A stretch of DNA of 64,000 bases. Origin: Coptis chinensis (taxonomy: Eukaryota > Streptophyta > Magnoliopsida > Ranunculales > Ranunculaceae). The notes beneath the pieces were generated by a model, which searched no databases, had not been told where the DNA came from, and saw only the letters and a program-made list of their open reading frames with translations. The number at the start of each line of letters is the position of its first letter. The first letter of the stretch is position 1. Below, piece after piece: positions 35,738 to 47,851 of this stretch. The stretch lies in NCBI GenBank assembly GCA_015680905.1, contig CM027381.1:67321501-67385500 (forward strand). Direction: 5' to 3'. The translations under genes and the position numbers were made by a program.

Positions 35738-37495
35738 ATGGCAAATGTTTTCTTTTCTTTTGAGCCATTCGAATCTAGTGCTTTTCAAAATGGCTATGAT
35801 TCTCTTCAAGGTGATATGAGGGAAGGACTGAACAAAAGAAAACAGGCTTATTCCTCTGCAGTAGAAGGCTGTGGAGTTACTGATCATATAACTTACAAGC
35901 ACGGCTTCAACCAACATAAAGCTCCAGAGGAAACGATCCAAATTTCCAGATATCACGAAGAAATGTTTTCAGATTTTGAAATGCTTGATGAAACAGTTTA
36001 CTCTCAGTCATCTCAAGAATCTCCGAAGCTAGAATCCATACTCCATGAAATTTCTGATATTGCTGAACACAAAAAGGAACAACAAATATCCTTAGCATCA
36101 CTGAAGCTTCTAAGCAACTATAGAAGTGAATTAAGGAGGTCGAACGAGGATAAACTAAATAAGCAGCGCCCCACAAGTACTACTGCCGATGGCAGAAGAT
36201 TATCAACTGAAGAAGTCCTGAGGGTTGCGGGAGCACGCTACATCCAATTATTTGTTGAAAAAGATGATGATCTTTCCATGCTTGGACATCCCTTTGGTTG
36301 TGCACTTTTTGGTCTCAGTGATGAAGAAATCAAGGATGTGGAGCTTGTCCATTTTCTTTTAGGAGCTGTAGAGAAGGTTGGTAACAAGCAGTTCGAGCGA
36401 GCCAGCAAATTGCTCTCTCAATGTTACTACTTGGCATCTAACACTGGTAATCCTGTTCAGAGAGTTGTTTACTATTTTGCTGAAGCTCTTCAAGAGAGGA
36501 TTGATCGAGAAACTGGGAGAACACCCTTCGGTAAAAGAACACAAGATGTAGATGTTGAAGAAGCAATGATGAGTCTTAACCCAGCAATTATGGGATATTA
36601 CCAGAGACTTCCCTTCTCCCAAATGTTGCAAGTTGCGGGAACTCAAGCCATTATGGAAAATATAGGCTTGGCAAAAAGGGTCCATTTGATTGACCTCAGC
36701 ATTAGGACTGGGATGCAGTGGATAGTCTTAATGCACGCTCTTGCAGCAAGAAGCGAGTGCCCTGTTGAGCTTTTCAAGGTAACTGCTATTGGAACAACTT
36801 CGCAGCAGACTATTGAGGAGACTGGTAGGAGATTATCAGGTTTTGCTGAAACCATAAACTTGCCCTTTTCATTTAAAGTAGTGATGGTATCACACATGAA
36901 AGATATTAAGGAAGACTTATTCGAGTTACAAGCTGAAGAAGCCGTTGCAGTCTTCTCTCCAATGGTTTTAAGGACCATGATTGCGCAACCTGATCACTTG
37001 GAAGATCTAATGAAAGCTATAAAACACATCAATCCATGCATAATGGTAATCTCCGAAATGGAAGCCGACCACAATTCACCAATATTTGTGAGTCGTTTCG
37101 TTGAGACCCTCTTCTTCTACGGTGCCTTCTTTGACAGCTTTGATGCATGTACCGATCGTGACGATCAGAATAGAATGATGGCTGAAAAAATCTTCAGTAG
37201 TCAGGCAATACGAAACATTGTTGCAACTGAGGGACAAGAGAGGACAATACGACACGTGGGGATCAATGTGTGGAGGGCATTCTTTTCGCAGTTTGAGATG
37301 GTGGAAACAGAATTAAGTGAGTCATCATTGTATCAAGCAAGGCTCGTTCTTGAAAAATTTGCTTGTGCTAGTTCATGCTCTCTTGACATGAAAGGCAAGT
37401 GCCTAACTATGGGGTGGAAGGGAACTCCATTTCACTCTCTTTCTGCTTGGAAGTTTCATCAATCAGATGTGTCCATGTGTGAAACTGCTACCTGA
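35738..37495 (+). CDS. GRAS family transcriptional regulator (585 aa, single exon)
   Basis: GRAS proteins are plant-specific nuclear regulators that act through other transcription factors. The GRAS domain fills residues ~155-585. The first leucine-rich region is around VELVHFLLGAVEKVGNKQFE (201-220), the VHIID motif appears as VHLID (315-319) with a second heptad helix, the PFYRE-type region follows ETINLPFSF (371-379), the RVER-like block ERTIRHVGINVWR is at 501-513, and the SAW motif is near the end with GWKGTPFHSLSAW (559-571). The first ~150 residues are low complexity and lack the DELLA and VHYNP motifs, so it is not a classical gibberellin-responsive DELLA. It resembles the set of proteins annotated as RGL1-like. 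ATG 35738 was chosen because an in-frame GTG at 35714 is the only upstream alternative and MANVFFSF is a natural N-terminus. The frame is uninterrupted. Confidence 0.93.
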   Translation: MANVFFSFEPFESSAFQNGYDSLQGDMREGLNKRKQAYSSAVEGCGVTDHITYKHGFNQHKAPEETIQISRYHEEMFSDFEMLDETVYSQSSQESPKLESILHEISDIAEHKKEQQISLASLKLLSNYRSELRRSNEDKLNKQRPTSTTADGRRLSTEEVLRVAGARYIQLFVEKDDDLSMLGHPFGCALFGLSDEEIKDVELVHFLLGAVEKVGNKQFERASKLLSQCYYLASNTGNPVQRVVYYFAEALQERIDRETGRTPFGKRTQDVDVEEAMMSLNPAIMGYYQRLPFSQMLQVAGTQAIMENIGLAKRVHLIDLSIRTGMQWIVLMHALAARSECPVELFKVTAIGTTSQQTIEETGRRLSGFAETINLPFSFKVVMVSHMKDIKEDLFELQAEEAVAVFSPMVLRTMIAQPDHLEDLMKAIKHINPCIMVISEMEADHNSPIFVSRFVETLFFYGAFFDSFDACTDRDDQNRMMAEKIFSSQAIRNIVATEGQERTIRHVGINVWRAFFSQFEMVETELSESSLYQARLVLEKFACASSCSLDMKGKCLTMGWKGTPFHSLSAWKFHQSDVSMCETAT

Positions 37496-37582
37496 AATTT
37501 CATATATAAGTCATAAGTGTGTGAAATTGGTTTCCTATTGTAAATGTTTTATCTACATTCTATAGCTCCGGACTTAGATGCT

Positions 37583-38390
37583 GGATTAAGTGAGGCCTTT
37601 ATTAGTTTTTCTAACTTGTGATCTCTTCTCTCAATCAAATGGTATTTGATATGGACTTTCATTTTTATATAGGTCCGGATTAAGTGAGGTCTTTGTTAGT
37701 TTTTCTAACTTGTGATCTCTTCTCTCAATCAAATGGTATTGATATGTGTAAAGGGGTGTTTTAGTTTTCCTTTAGATGTAGTGAAGAAAGGGGAATGGGT
37801 TGAGGTTTTCTGGAGAGACCGAGTTCGCTGATGAGCGAGCTGCCTACGTATCCTCTCTTGGTTTTTTCAGGGGAGAGAGGAATCAGGTCTCACGTAGTTC
37901 AAGTAGGTGGTATTTATAGGCTTGTGGAAGTGTCTATCCTAGAGACACGTGTGTCTCTTGCACACGTGTAAGGTGGAGATTGTGAATGCGTGTTGGGCTG
38001 GTTTTAGTAGAAGTCGTGTGCTGATTGGGAGTTGGCGCGGTAGTTCCTATTTCCCAGTGGTGGAAAATACAAGTAAGATTTTGGTAATGATTACCCCTGG
38101 TGGTGACTTTATCTGAGGCGTTCTGTCTCTGGCCGTTTGTTCGTACTGAGACATCCTTGATCAACCTTAAACGTACCACCTACATGAAAGGAGCTGCTCA
38201 CAGATCGGTCTTGGAGGTCGATGTCTTGGGTTCGCCTATATTGCGCGCGTATGTGTTCACAAGGGCTGCTCACATATCAGTCTTGGAGGTCGATGTCCTG
38301 AGTTCGCTTATGCTACGCGCGTGTGTGATATTCCTTAACGAGGATATTACTCCCCTACAATATGGACTTGCATTTTTGTATAGGTGCAAT
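37583..38390 (+). repeat. 94-bp tandem duplication downstream of the GRAS gene, second copy split by a solo LTR
   Basis: The first copy begins at 37583 with GGATTAAGTGAGGCC and runs to 37676. The second begins at 37677 with GGATTAAGTGAGGTC and is interrupted at 37747; it resumes at 38360 with ATATGGACTTGCATTTTTG. The uninterrupted copy gives the pre-insertion sequence and confirms the LTR boundaries. Confidence 0.85.
37747..38359. mobile_element. Solo LTR, 613 bp, 250 bp after the GRAS stop codon
   Basis: It starts TGTAAAGGGG and ends CTCCCCTACA, an inverted pair, with ATATG on both sides (37742-37746 and 38360-38364). It contains GAGCTGCCTACGTATCC, a sequence I associate with plant gypsy LTRs, and a ~75-bp internal duplication around GGTCTTGGAGGTCGATGTC-type words at 38190-38335. 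No internal region is present. Confidence 0.88.
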
Positions 38391-38665
38391 CGGGCTGGTA
38401 TGACAGTACCTATTCAGATAAAATCTTAGCATTTTTGAGTATTGATGTGAACAGATCTAAAATTTTAAAATTCTGAATAAGTTGTTTTGTTATTGTTAGC
38501 ACATACAGAAGATAAGTTGCGTTGCAGCTTTACATTCATTGCCAGCATGATCAGCGAGTAGAGACTTATACAAATGGATTATAGCTAACGTTGTTTCATT
38601 GTATTATCGGCATTATTTTTTATGACGTATGACTATTTTGTCTAATCTATATCAATATATCAATA
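38391..38665. other. Spacer with no feature seen
   Basis: AT-rich sequence between the GRAS downstream region and the nested elements that follow. No gene seen. Confidence 0.4.
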
Positions 38666-40200
38666 TCTATCTATATATTAATATTAAACCTCCCACAAAT
38701 AATATTTTTCTAGCTCTCTTAAAATTTCACGTCATCAACTCCTATTAAAACGGATTTTAGAGCATCTTCAATGGTAATATATTGTTCTAGGTGTAGAGTG
38801 GGCAGCTCAAATTTTTCACACCAACTCATACTCTATATCAAGTTGACAACTCACCGCACTCTATTTTGGGGGTCAAATATAGAGCTTGATTTACTTTATC
38901 AAATGGCACCATAGTTCCGGATTTCGGAATTCTCGGAATTCCGACAAATCCAAAAATCGAAATTCATTAAATTTCGACCCCTATCATATTTGAAATATCG
39001 ATTGATTTCGGAATAATCAATATTTCAACTCTATATTCGGAATTCCGGCTTTTTTAAAAACCGAAATATTGGGCGAAATTCCGAGGTTTCGTTCGGAATC
39101 ATGAACACTGCTCTATACTAGCTGCCCAAATTGCCCAAATGAGTAAGTAGTGTTTGATCTTGATTTGACTCATCCATCTCAATTTCATGAAGAGATGAAT
39201 TTACACCAAAATTAATTGTGCTAAAATTGGGATTATAAATAGGTGGAACTAAGTTTTTTTTTTTTTATTTGTAGAAAAATGTAAGGTAAAGTGGTAAGGT
39301 ATATGGACGAGATATAGAGTGGTGGCAAAAAAATAGGAGTCGTAACACCGTAAGTGAATTGTGTTTATATGATAGATTTCATTATAAAACAATAATTTGG
39401 ACACTACACCATAACAAAGATTTTCTAACAATTGCAATTTCTCATTTGTAATACATATACATCCGTTAGTAAGTTAATAACAGTGAGCTCCGTTACATAA
39501 TTACTTAACCATTAGTAAATTATCGGAATTATTTGGTGACATTTATAGAGATATTAACTAACGGATGTAACTAATGTTAAAATCTAATTAGAAAATTTGA
39601 GACCAATTAAAAAAATAAAAGAAAGAAGGCGAAAATTTTAGCGGGATTTTTTCACTGGTCAGTACCCGGAAAAGAGTAAACAAAACAAAAGGGTAAAAGG
39701 GATGAACCACTGCCAGATGGGGTATTTCTTTTTCTTTTTCTTCTCAATCAATCTCAATTCTATTTCATATATGATAGGACTAATGAGAATTTGTTTTTTT
39801 GGTCGATCTACTAGGTTTTTTGAAGTTAGTTGGTTGTGTACCCAAAGGACAAAACTTTCATTATTTCAACACAAAATTGCTCGATCTATGGAAGAAAGCT
39901 TGCTTTAACCAAGGTAACAACTAATTATGGGTTCGATTTTTTGAAAATGGGGTTTTGGCTAAACATAAAAGTGTGTGATCTGTTCATTCAATAGTTGTTT
40001 GTTGTGCTTGTTTAACCTTAAGTAAGTTAGTTATTAAAAGTTAAGATCTTTTTAATTTCGAATTAGTTTAGTTTATTTGTTATTGTACTTTTCAGTGTTT
40101 GATTTTCTGGTTTTTGCTAAACGTGTTCTTGTACTTATCTTGAATGGCCTTGCTTTGTTCTTGAAGCCCTTCGTGATTTTAATGTATTATATACATCAAG

Positions 40201-42649
40201 ATGATAAGTTTGATGGAAGAAGTCGAATCTGAAATTTTGTTTGAGTCTGGGGATGCTGAGCAGGTTTTTAGGTTGGGTCTTGCTGCTGATATTGCTTTGG
40301 CTTCTCGAAAAGCACTTACTGGGTACTTGTCTGGAAGTATTGCTATCATTGCTGACGCAGTTCATTCCGTGTCAGATGTCGTAAGTTTTAAGTGATTTAT
40401 TTGGTGGAAAATAGGTTTGGGCTTGTATAGAATTTGAGTGATTGGTATTTTATTTGTTTTCTTAGGTGCTTAGTGGTGTGGCATTGTGGTCGTTTAAAGT
40501 TGCAAGGGCTCCTAAGGATAAAGAACATCCATATGGTCAGTTTTGATCCGTACCCACGCGCTACTCTATGAATATCTTTAGTGAGTATCAAATTATGTGA
40601 GTGTTTAACTATTGTATCTTTTATCCTGTCCAGGGCATGGTAAATTTGATACTCTAGGAGCTCTTGGGATTTCTTCTATGCTTTTAGTAACTGCAGGAGG
40701 TATTGCGTGGCATGCTATGGATATTTTACTGGTAAGGATCACATTAAGCGAGGCAATGAGGTAGACGTGTAGAACATTGCAGCCAGAAGTAGTATTTTTA
40801 GTTATTTTAGTTTTTCGAGTACTTTGATTGGTTTCTTCATAATGTAAGTTCTTGAAAATATGCAGGGACTTCTGGCATCAAATCCGGGAATGTATAGCCA
40901 TGGCCATAGTGGAGGGCATCATCACGGGGTTGACATGGATCACCCCATCTTGGCTGTGAGCATGATGATTATATCAATTTCTGTTAAAGAAAGGTACTGA
41001 CCAAATCTAAAGGTTTTAACTCTTAAATATTGCTGGTCTTGTTGGTCCAAAAAGTGGACTGAATCCGGCTAAAGTCAATAAAAAGCACATGGTGCCAATG
41101 TGTAAAATAGGTTTTTGTGTTGTCTTTCTGTTTTATATGCCAAGCATTCAATGTGTACTGATGTGTATAATATTGTAGGGGTGCCACCAATTAAGGGGAA
41201 GGAGGGCTGGATCATCTATATATCTTGATGTACTCATAAAGGTGTTACGTCTATATATGTAATTTTTGTTAGTGATACAACCGTCATGTTTATAATGAGT
41301 AGGTTAATTCATTATGTAGAGAATAACAATAGATTAGGGTTAATGTTGCAGGTAAATCCTTTCTTAAGTGTTAGTGATGCACATGACATCGGTGAAAAAT
41401 GTTCGCTGTCAAATTCAGAAATTGCATGCTGAAGTAGCTGAAGTCTTCATTCACATAGGTAAACTTTTTTTCCTTCCTTACCAAAAGTCTTTCTTTTTGA
41501 CAATAAAAGAAAATAAAAGATTATTTGTTCCAAAGAAATCTGGGTAAGTCTTCTATATAGTTTAAAAGTTTCATTTTATTGAAAAAAAGTTTAAAAGTTT
41601 CCAAATTTGTTGTTTTAAAATTGTTTTTCTCCCTTTCATACAATTTCATATTCTTGTTTTCTAGGTTACATTGACACGGGCAAGCGTGTCGGTGTCCGAC
41701 ATGGATACGGGGTGTCGGATACGGCAAGCAGTTGAAGATCGACACGGGGACACAAATAGGAATAATTAATTAATTTTTTAATAATGATAAATTTATTAAA
41801 TTAGATGGTAAATCAGAAATTCGAGGTAAATTAAATACAATATGTGTTCGACATGGACACGGACACGTGGATACGTATCCGACACAGATTTTTTTCAAAA
41901 TATGGCATGTCCATGTAACCTAGCTTGAGTGGAAGCTCCATCAATCCTCAATGTTCCTCATTATTGTTTGAAAGTTGGTAATTCAATGTACAGAAACCTC
42001 TATAATTGTAATGGCTTCTAGCTTCTACAACATTAAAATCAAGCTCTTTTTTGGGGTGAAGAATCGTTATAGGGTTAGGCAAACCCCTACCTATTATAAT
42101 CAACCTCTCTACTCTTTGTTTACACTTTACACTAACAAAAAGAACAGAACCTTAGAAGATTCCTTGAATTGTTGCAGAGTCATTTTTCATTAACTTGTGT
42201 CTTAGAAAGAATATTTCTGTCAACCATTCTTGTCACTGGTCATACTGAAACATGCATGACCTTTCATGCTAGAGCTTCATGATCATGTGCTTGCATTAAG
42301 AGCAGTGTCCACATGGTGGTGTAAGAGCATTAGGTGTGTCAATATGCTCATGAGGCTGGACTTCCATAGCTGACGCATATTCTTGCTGAATTTGTACAAT
42401 GCTTTATTGATATAATACTTGGTGGAGAGTTAATTATCATTGTTTTCATTTCTTCGTCTATAAGCCTTGTGACTTTGAACTTATATTTGTGAGGATGTCC
42501 TGGTAGATCCTGCAGTTTCTAGATTATCTCCTAAAATAATAGACCAACAAGCAAATTCGAAGAGATATTGCAGAAATCTGGGTTTCAATTCGCAACAAAA
42601 AGATGTTCAGCATGTCGTTTCCAAGGTTCTATTGTCAAAATTTCCCGAG
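40201..42649 (+). pseudogene. Metal tolerance protein (CDF/cation efflux, MTPC2-like) gene fragment
   Basis: Six blocks with GT/AG borders: 40201-40380 (VFRLGLAADIALASRKALTG, then IIADAVHSVSDV), 40466-40535 (VLSGVALWSFKVARAPKDKE), 40634-40731 (HGKFDTLGALGISSMLLVTA), 40866-40993 (the His-rich HGHSGGHHHG loop, then DHPILAVSMMIISISVKE), 41352-41458 (PFLSVSDAHDIGE, then a frameshift before EVAEVFIHI) and 42507-42649 (DPAVSRLSPKIIDQQ to KFPE). CDF proteins export zinc or other divalent metals by proton antiport. The exons for the middle transmembrane helices, with the second HD metal site, are missing between 40993 and 41352. With the frameshift, it cannot be functional. Confidence 0.85.
41664..41926. 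mobile_element. Small inverted-repeat element (MITE) inside CACTA-2
   Basis: CTAGGTTACAT at the left matches ATGTAACCTAG at the right as an inverted repeat, with further inverted GACACG/CGTGTC words inside. I cannot define a clean target duplication. It lies in an intron of the captured transporter fragment. Confidence 0.55.
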
Positions 42650-43879
42650 GTATTATTTTATTTGTTTATTTGTACTTCAAGGCTCTTATCTGCTGTGATT
42701 CATAAACGTCTCTTGTATTTCTAATTTTTTCATGTTTATTTTTTTATTCTTCCAACTAACGGTCAGGCTATTTAAATGTTTATGTTAGTTTGCTTGTGTT
42801 TTGGTGGTTGTTCTACTGCAAAATCATAACAATTAACTAACATTCAAGGATGTACGAGCACACGTTTGCAAGTCTGCACACACATTGTAGAGAAAACTTT
42901 ATCCATAGGGCATAGAAACTATCTGAAGGAGTGTATACTGTATGTGTGCCTACTCGAACTGTTATTAGTAACCAATCCTGGAGTTTTTCTGCCAGAGCAG
43001 TATGAGTTCTGCATGGTATCAATTTAAGTACCTGTATAGTAATTTATCATTCTACATTAAGCCTCATGACGTTATATGTCCCTAAAGGCACATGCCCTTG
43101 TGTCCCTTTTAATAACGGAAGGCTAAGTTAGTTAGTTGTGTTTGTATCCCTTGTGTTGTAAGAACATATAGGTGAGTTTGTAACTGTGGATTACAAGTTG
43201 TGTGCTTTTTTGTCACTGATGTGTATGGAATTTGGCAAGCTGAACCTTTTGCTACTTTATGTCATACTATGTACTCGCTGAGGTGGTGTTCACATCAACA
43301 CTAGTTTTATCATCAGTTGTATCTGATTCTTATGGTTGAGATACAATGCCAATGTTTCTTAGATGTTGTATAAAATGTATCTAGTTTATGGCCAGTCCTT
43401 ATTCCTCAGTTATATATGCTCTGACAAGTGACAACGTAAAAACCTACTTTGCAACTTTGTTTATTTGTATATTTAGTCAAACATGTATCTTCTTACCCTT
43501 TTTACTTGTAAATCCTCATCGTTTTGGATCTTTAACTTGCTGCTAACCACAACACTTGTACATAGCATACCAATTTAATTACAGTATTCTGTCTTCTAAG
43601 AAATAGTATAAATTACTGATTTCGTACATAGCATACCATTTTTTTCCCCCTTCACTTTCACGCCAATAGCTTATACAAGCTACTTAAGAGAAATCAAAGT
43701 TTACTAATTAACCATCTATCCACCTTAAATTTTTTTATGACCCATCTCTTGTAAACACCAAAGTTAAGTGTGAAAATTCAAAATATAACCTAGGTGTGGT
43801 TATCGGGTTTTCTTTTATTCTCGCGACAAGGCGAGATTGAGTTCCGTCGACTTCAAATTCATCTTGATATTTCCTGCAG

Positions 43880-46357
43880 CTATGGTAGCTTTGATAGAAT
43901 CTATATGCTGGATGGTGGTAGCGAAGACTATGGAATCATCTAGTATTGGTCTTGGTATATATCAAAAGCCTGTTTCAAACTCTTGCTATGAAGGGCGGAA
44001 AAAGAATGACTCCCCTTTGTGTGATCAAATGGAGAGGCAAAATACTTCATGGTATCTTCCATGTGAATGAGCTGGCATCCTGGGTTATTTCATATTTCTT
44101 TTCTTCTCCCTTTTACAGTTGGTGTTTTTGTTTGTTTGTGAGCAGGTATGTACCACTTCAAAGTTGTCTCCCCAAACTTAGCTCTGAGCTTAAGTGGCCT
44201 GCTCCTTGGCCTGAAAGGCTTAGCAGTAAACTCCAAAGTCTTGCAACAGAATCAAGTGCTGAAGATATATACTACGATGATACTAAACACTAGTCTGCAC
44301 TTGTATCAGACGTTTACTTGAATGCTCTTGGTATTAACTGGTTAGGCATTCGGAATGTGATGGATATGAATGCTGGTTATGGAGGGTAAGGAACGTTATA
44401 AAATAGGGTAGCATACTTGTCTACTTATTTGTGGATTATTTTGCGTGATTATAACTTTCTATAGCAATCCAAATTTGCACGCTGTTTTAATACTGTACAT
44501 ACTTATGGGTTACTTTATATGCCTTTTTTCCCCTTCTTGGTCTCTCTAGCTCTATTTCCCTTTTACATCACTCGAAACTTTTATTGAAGCTATATTAATA
44601 TCCAAATCTAAATTTTCTACCTTCAGTTAGTGGAGTTATATGATTTCAGCTACTTCCATCTCTTCATCTAATGTCATACTCGTACACATATCAGTCTCCA
44701 AGATCTGAACGTTGCATGGAAATTACTGTTAATGAAAAAGTATTCACTGTGCCTAATAGGATAGATTGTAGAAGATACAATACTGTATGCAGGGACTCCT
44801 GTGTAAACCTGCTAATCAAGTGTATACTAGTGGTTGGTGTCTTTGAATTGTGTGACATAGTACCACGTCGACAAATTCTTTAGTGTGGAAAGATATATGT
44901 TTTAAACATCTTCCAAACTTGTTGATTGTTTTCATAATAACTCCTTGAGCTGTCTATAAGTGGCGTCACTGCAAAAGATGAAAAAAAAAAGTGATGACAC
45001 AAGTTGGTGCTTGTACTCTGTTGGAAGCTGATTTGTCATTAGCTAATTTTGTACATCTGTACATTGGCTCCTTTAGTATATTTGTTTTTGTTTACTTTCC
45101 CATTGATACTTCTTTTTTAGGACGCTATATCACAATTGGGCTGTTCTTTTGTTTAAAAACCTGAACTGGAGTGAACTATCCTTCCACAGGTCATTCTACC
45201 TGAAGTCAAACTGCTTCTGTTTAACTCACAATACCAGAAAATCTCGGATTTAACATTTAATTTGACTTTTATCCTCCAGTTTTACAATTGGATTGCTTTG
45301 GGTTTTGATTAGATATCCTGCATACATGTTAGTGTGCAAGGCATAAGATTTTGGTTGTTGTGCTCATTGATAATGTGTTTTTTTTTTCTGGTTATTCCAG
45401 GGCTTATTCTGGTTTTGCTAACGTATTATGTCTTGGAACATAACATGGGGATAGATGATATTGATGATTATTGTTGTGTTTGAAGTGTGTTGTTTGTTGG
45501 ACACTATGCTTAGCTCTAGGAGTGTCACTATTAACATAATCACAATATGAGATAATTGTATGTGAATTCAGTTACAGAATTTGACACATGTTCCCATTCT
45601 TTTTCAGATTTGCAGCAGCACTGATTGATAAGCCCCTTTGGGTAATGAGTGTGGTACCAATCAATCTACCAGATACTCTGCGTGTTGTTTTCGACCGAGG
45701 TTTGATTGGTATATATCATGACTGGTGCAAGGCTTTTAATACATATCCTCAAACATATGATCTCCTGCACACTAATTACCTCTTCGGAAATCTTACAAAG
45801 AGGTATAGAATTGCTACACTGACATTTTCAATTTATAAATTATGGATGAGTCTCAGCTTTGACCTATCAAAGTCAGTAGATAAGCCTGAAAGTTCACTAT
45901 ATCAATTGCTTTCATGCTTTAATCTTCACATAAAAAAAAATAACTATGAATTCGTTATGTCTTGGACATTTTTTATTGAAGAAAGGGTGAATGCTATGCT
46001 AACAAATTAATAAAATTAATTGTGTATTTCTACAAGAAATTATTTCCATTCTAATTAGTAAGTACGGCTAATTTCTAAACAAAATATGGTCATGATTATT
46101 GTCCCTTGTGTTTATTCTGATCCAAATTTTTTTGTGTTCTCTTTTTCATGATAAGGTGTGACATTGAGGATGTAGTAGTTGAGATGGATCGGATAATGCG
46201 ACTGGGTGGATGGTTTCTTGTTCTGGATATCATGGAAACAGTTACTAAGCTAACTCCGATATTGTGTTTGCTGCACTGGGAGACTACCCTCTATGAAGGT
46301 CAGTACCTTGTTGGTAAAAAAGGTTTCTGGAGTCCCACAGATGGAAAACATGGATAA
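43880..46357 (+). pseudogene. Probable methyltransferase PMT (PMT28-like) gene fragment
   Basis: Four exon-like blocks: 43880-44068 (ALIESICWMVVAKTMESSS, IGLGIYQKP, NSCYEGRKKNDSPLC), 44146-44385 (WPAPWPERL and NVMDMNAGYGG, the glycine-rich S-adenosylmethionine site), 45608-45802 (PLWVMSVVPINLPDTLRVVF, GIYHDWCKAFNTYPQTYDLL) and 46156-46357 (EDVVVEMDRIMRLGGWFLVL, LVGKKGFWSP). PMT proteins are Golgi membrane-anchored and linked to pectin methylation. The N-terminal anchor and the first domain are absent, a TAG follows DDTKH in the second block, and the first block runs into a stop. The C-terminal residues resemble PMT28 most, by inspection only. Confidence 0.85.
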
Positions 46358-47851
46358 AGGTTCCATACTTTCTTTCTGCTGTACATTTTTATTCGTAGAT
46401 AATAACTACTATTTTCTGTTGTTGTTTTCCTCTCTTTTTCCATTGTCTTCAAAGGCTTTTCCGGCATTGTTTTTTTCCATTTTATAAAAATAGGCTATAA
46501 TCTTTCCATTTCTTTATATAGAAGTATGTGTATCTTTCTATTTATTTTTTATTTTTTTGTAAGCACTCAATCTTGTTGTAAGTATTTCGTGGTCTGTTTG
46601 ATAATTAAGTTCCACGACAGTATGCTTTTATCATATGTATCTATGATATTCAATCCGAATACGTTATACTTATATCTTTCAAAGCAAGTAGGTTAGGTTT
46701 CATTTCAAACGATTGGACAGTGTTTGGGAACGTTATGCTTGACAAATTATTAGTAGCGAGACTGAGTTCCGTCGACTTCTGTTTATAGATTATTACACTG
46801 TTTTCAATTATTGTTTGTAGGTAAAGGTGACATTCACCGTATGTTGACGAGTCACAAGTGCATAATCAAGATGTCATATAGAAGAGTGAAGGACTACATG
46901 CTTTGGAGATATCGAATAATAGTTTGCAAGGTGTTGTAAAAATTGTACTTAAAATAGTTATGTCGGAGAAGATGAGATCTTTCATTTTGATGCGTAAGGA
47001 TTGTTTACTCGAATAATTATTTAGCTTGTACTTAGGTGGTGCGGATTTATTTATACTTAAGTTTTACTTTCTTAAGTTGTTTATATGATACTCTAAAGTT
47101 CGAGACTTGAGTTGTAATTATTTAATGAAGTGTTGTTTGACTATCAATTGTTCCAAGTGATTAGTGATACATTGTGGAGTGAAAAAAGGTGCAGGTACGT
47201 GCACGTGCACCAGTACAGGTGGCCCACATATAAAATGGCCAGAGAAACAATTTTTTTTTTTATACAATGAAAATTCATTAGTAACGGATACAGAACCGTT
47301 AGCAACAGAATTTTTTTTATACAATGAAAATTCGTTAGTAACGGATACAGAATCGTTAGCAATAGCAAAATCAAAGTGGCATCTGTATCTGTTAAACAAA
47401 TTTGGTAATTGTTTCTAATAAATTCTAACGGATATGTATCCGTTACTAAAATTAATTTCAGTGACACTTTATAACTGTTAGTAAATTTTGTAACGGATAA
47501 TAAGTGTTACAAATATCCATTACTAATATTTGTTACGGTATTAATATTTTTTGTAACAGATGTACATCCGTTACAAATAAACTGTTATGGTGTAGTGGGA
47601 GTGTGGTGCGTTGGTGTAGAAACATTTTCATACTTTAACTAGCATCATCTTTTAAGTGGATGACATCACTTTGCACTCCAAATCAAGCTATTGTATTGAA
47701 GATGCTCTTAAAGACTTGATTAAAACAATTTGTTAAGAAATTAAAACGGGTTAGCGACGAAAGCATGAATCACGATTTGTTAAAAAATATTTATATGTAT
47801 AGTTATGATTGTTAAGTAAGTTTTTAAAAGAGCCGAGTGTGCATGCACGAG

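Larger units (their letters stand above)
39402..47597. mobile_element. CACTA-2: 8.2-kb non-autonomous CACTA element with two captured genes
   Basis: The ends are CACTACACCATAACA in perfect inverted orientation, with GGA on both sides (39399-39401 and 47598-47600). Subterminal words ATCCGTTA/TAACGGAT recur many times within ~130 bp of the left end and ~400 bp of the right end. No transposase is present. The interior carries, in the same direction, exons and introns of a CDF metal transporter (40201-42649) and of a PMT methyltransferase (43880-46357), plus a small MITE at 41664-41926. Confidence 0.93.
38760..47707. mobile_element. Tourist-like MITE (PIF/Harbinger type), split by CACTA-2
   Basis: The left end is GAGCATCTTCAATGG and the right end, reverse complemented, GAGCATCTTCAATAC. 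TTA flanks both sides (38757-38759, 47708-47710), the duplication of PIF/Harbinger elements. With CACTA-2 removed it is about 750 bp. A further repeat with TTCCGGATTTCGG and matching inverted ATTCCGAACG words lies inside it at about 38925-39107. Confidence 0.7.

Noticed and set aside
35726-36978. Minus-strand open frames of 76 to 111 codons
   Set aside because: They are shadows of the GRAS coding sequence on the other strand.
40201-46357. Intact metal transporter and methyltransferase genes
   Set aside because: Both lack required domains, contain frameshifts or stops, and lie inside a CACTA element with clear ends.
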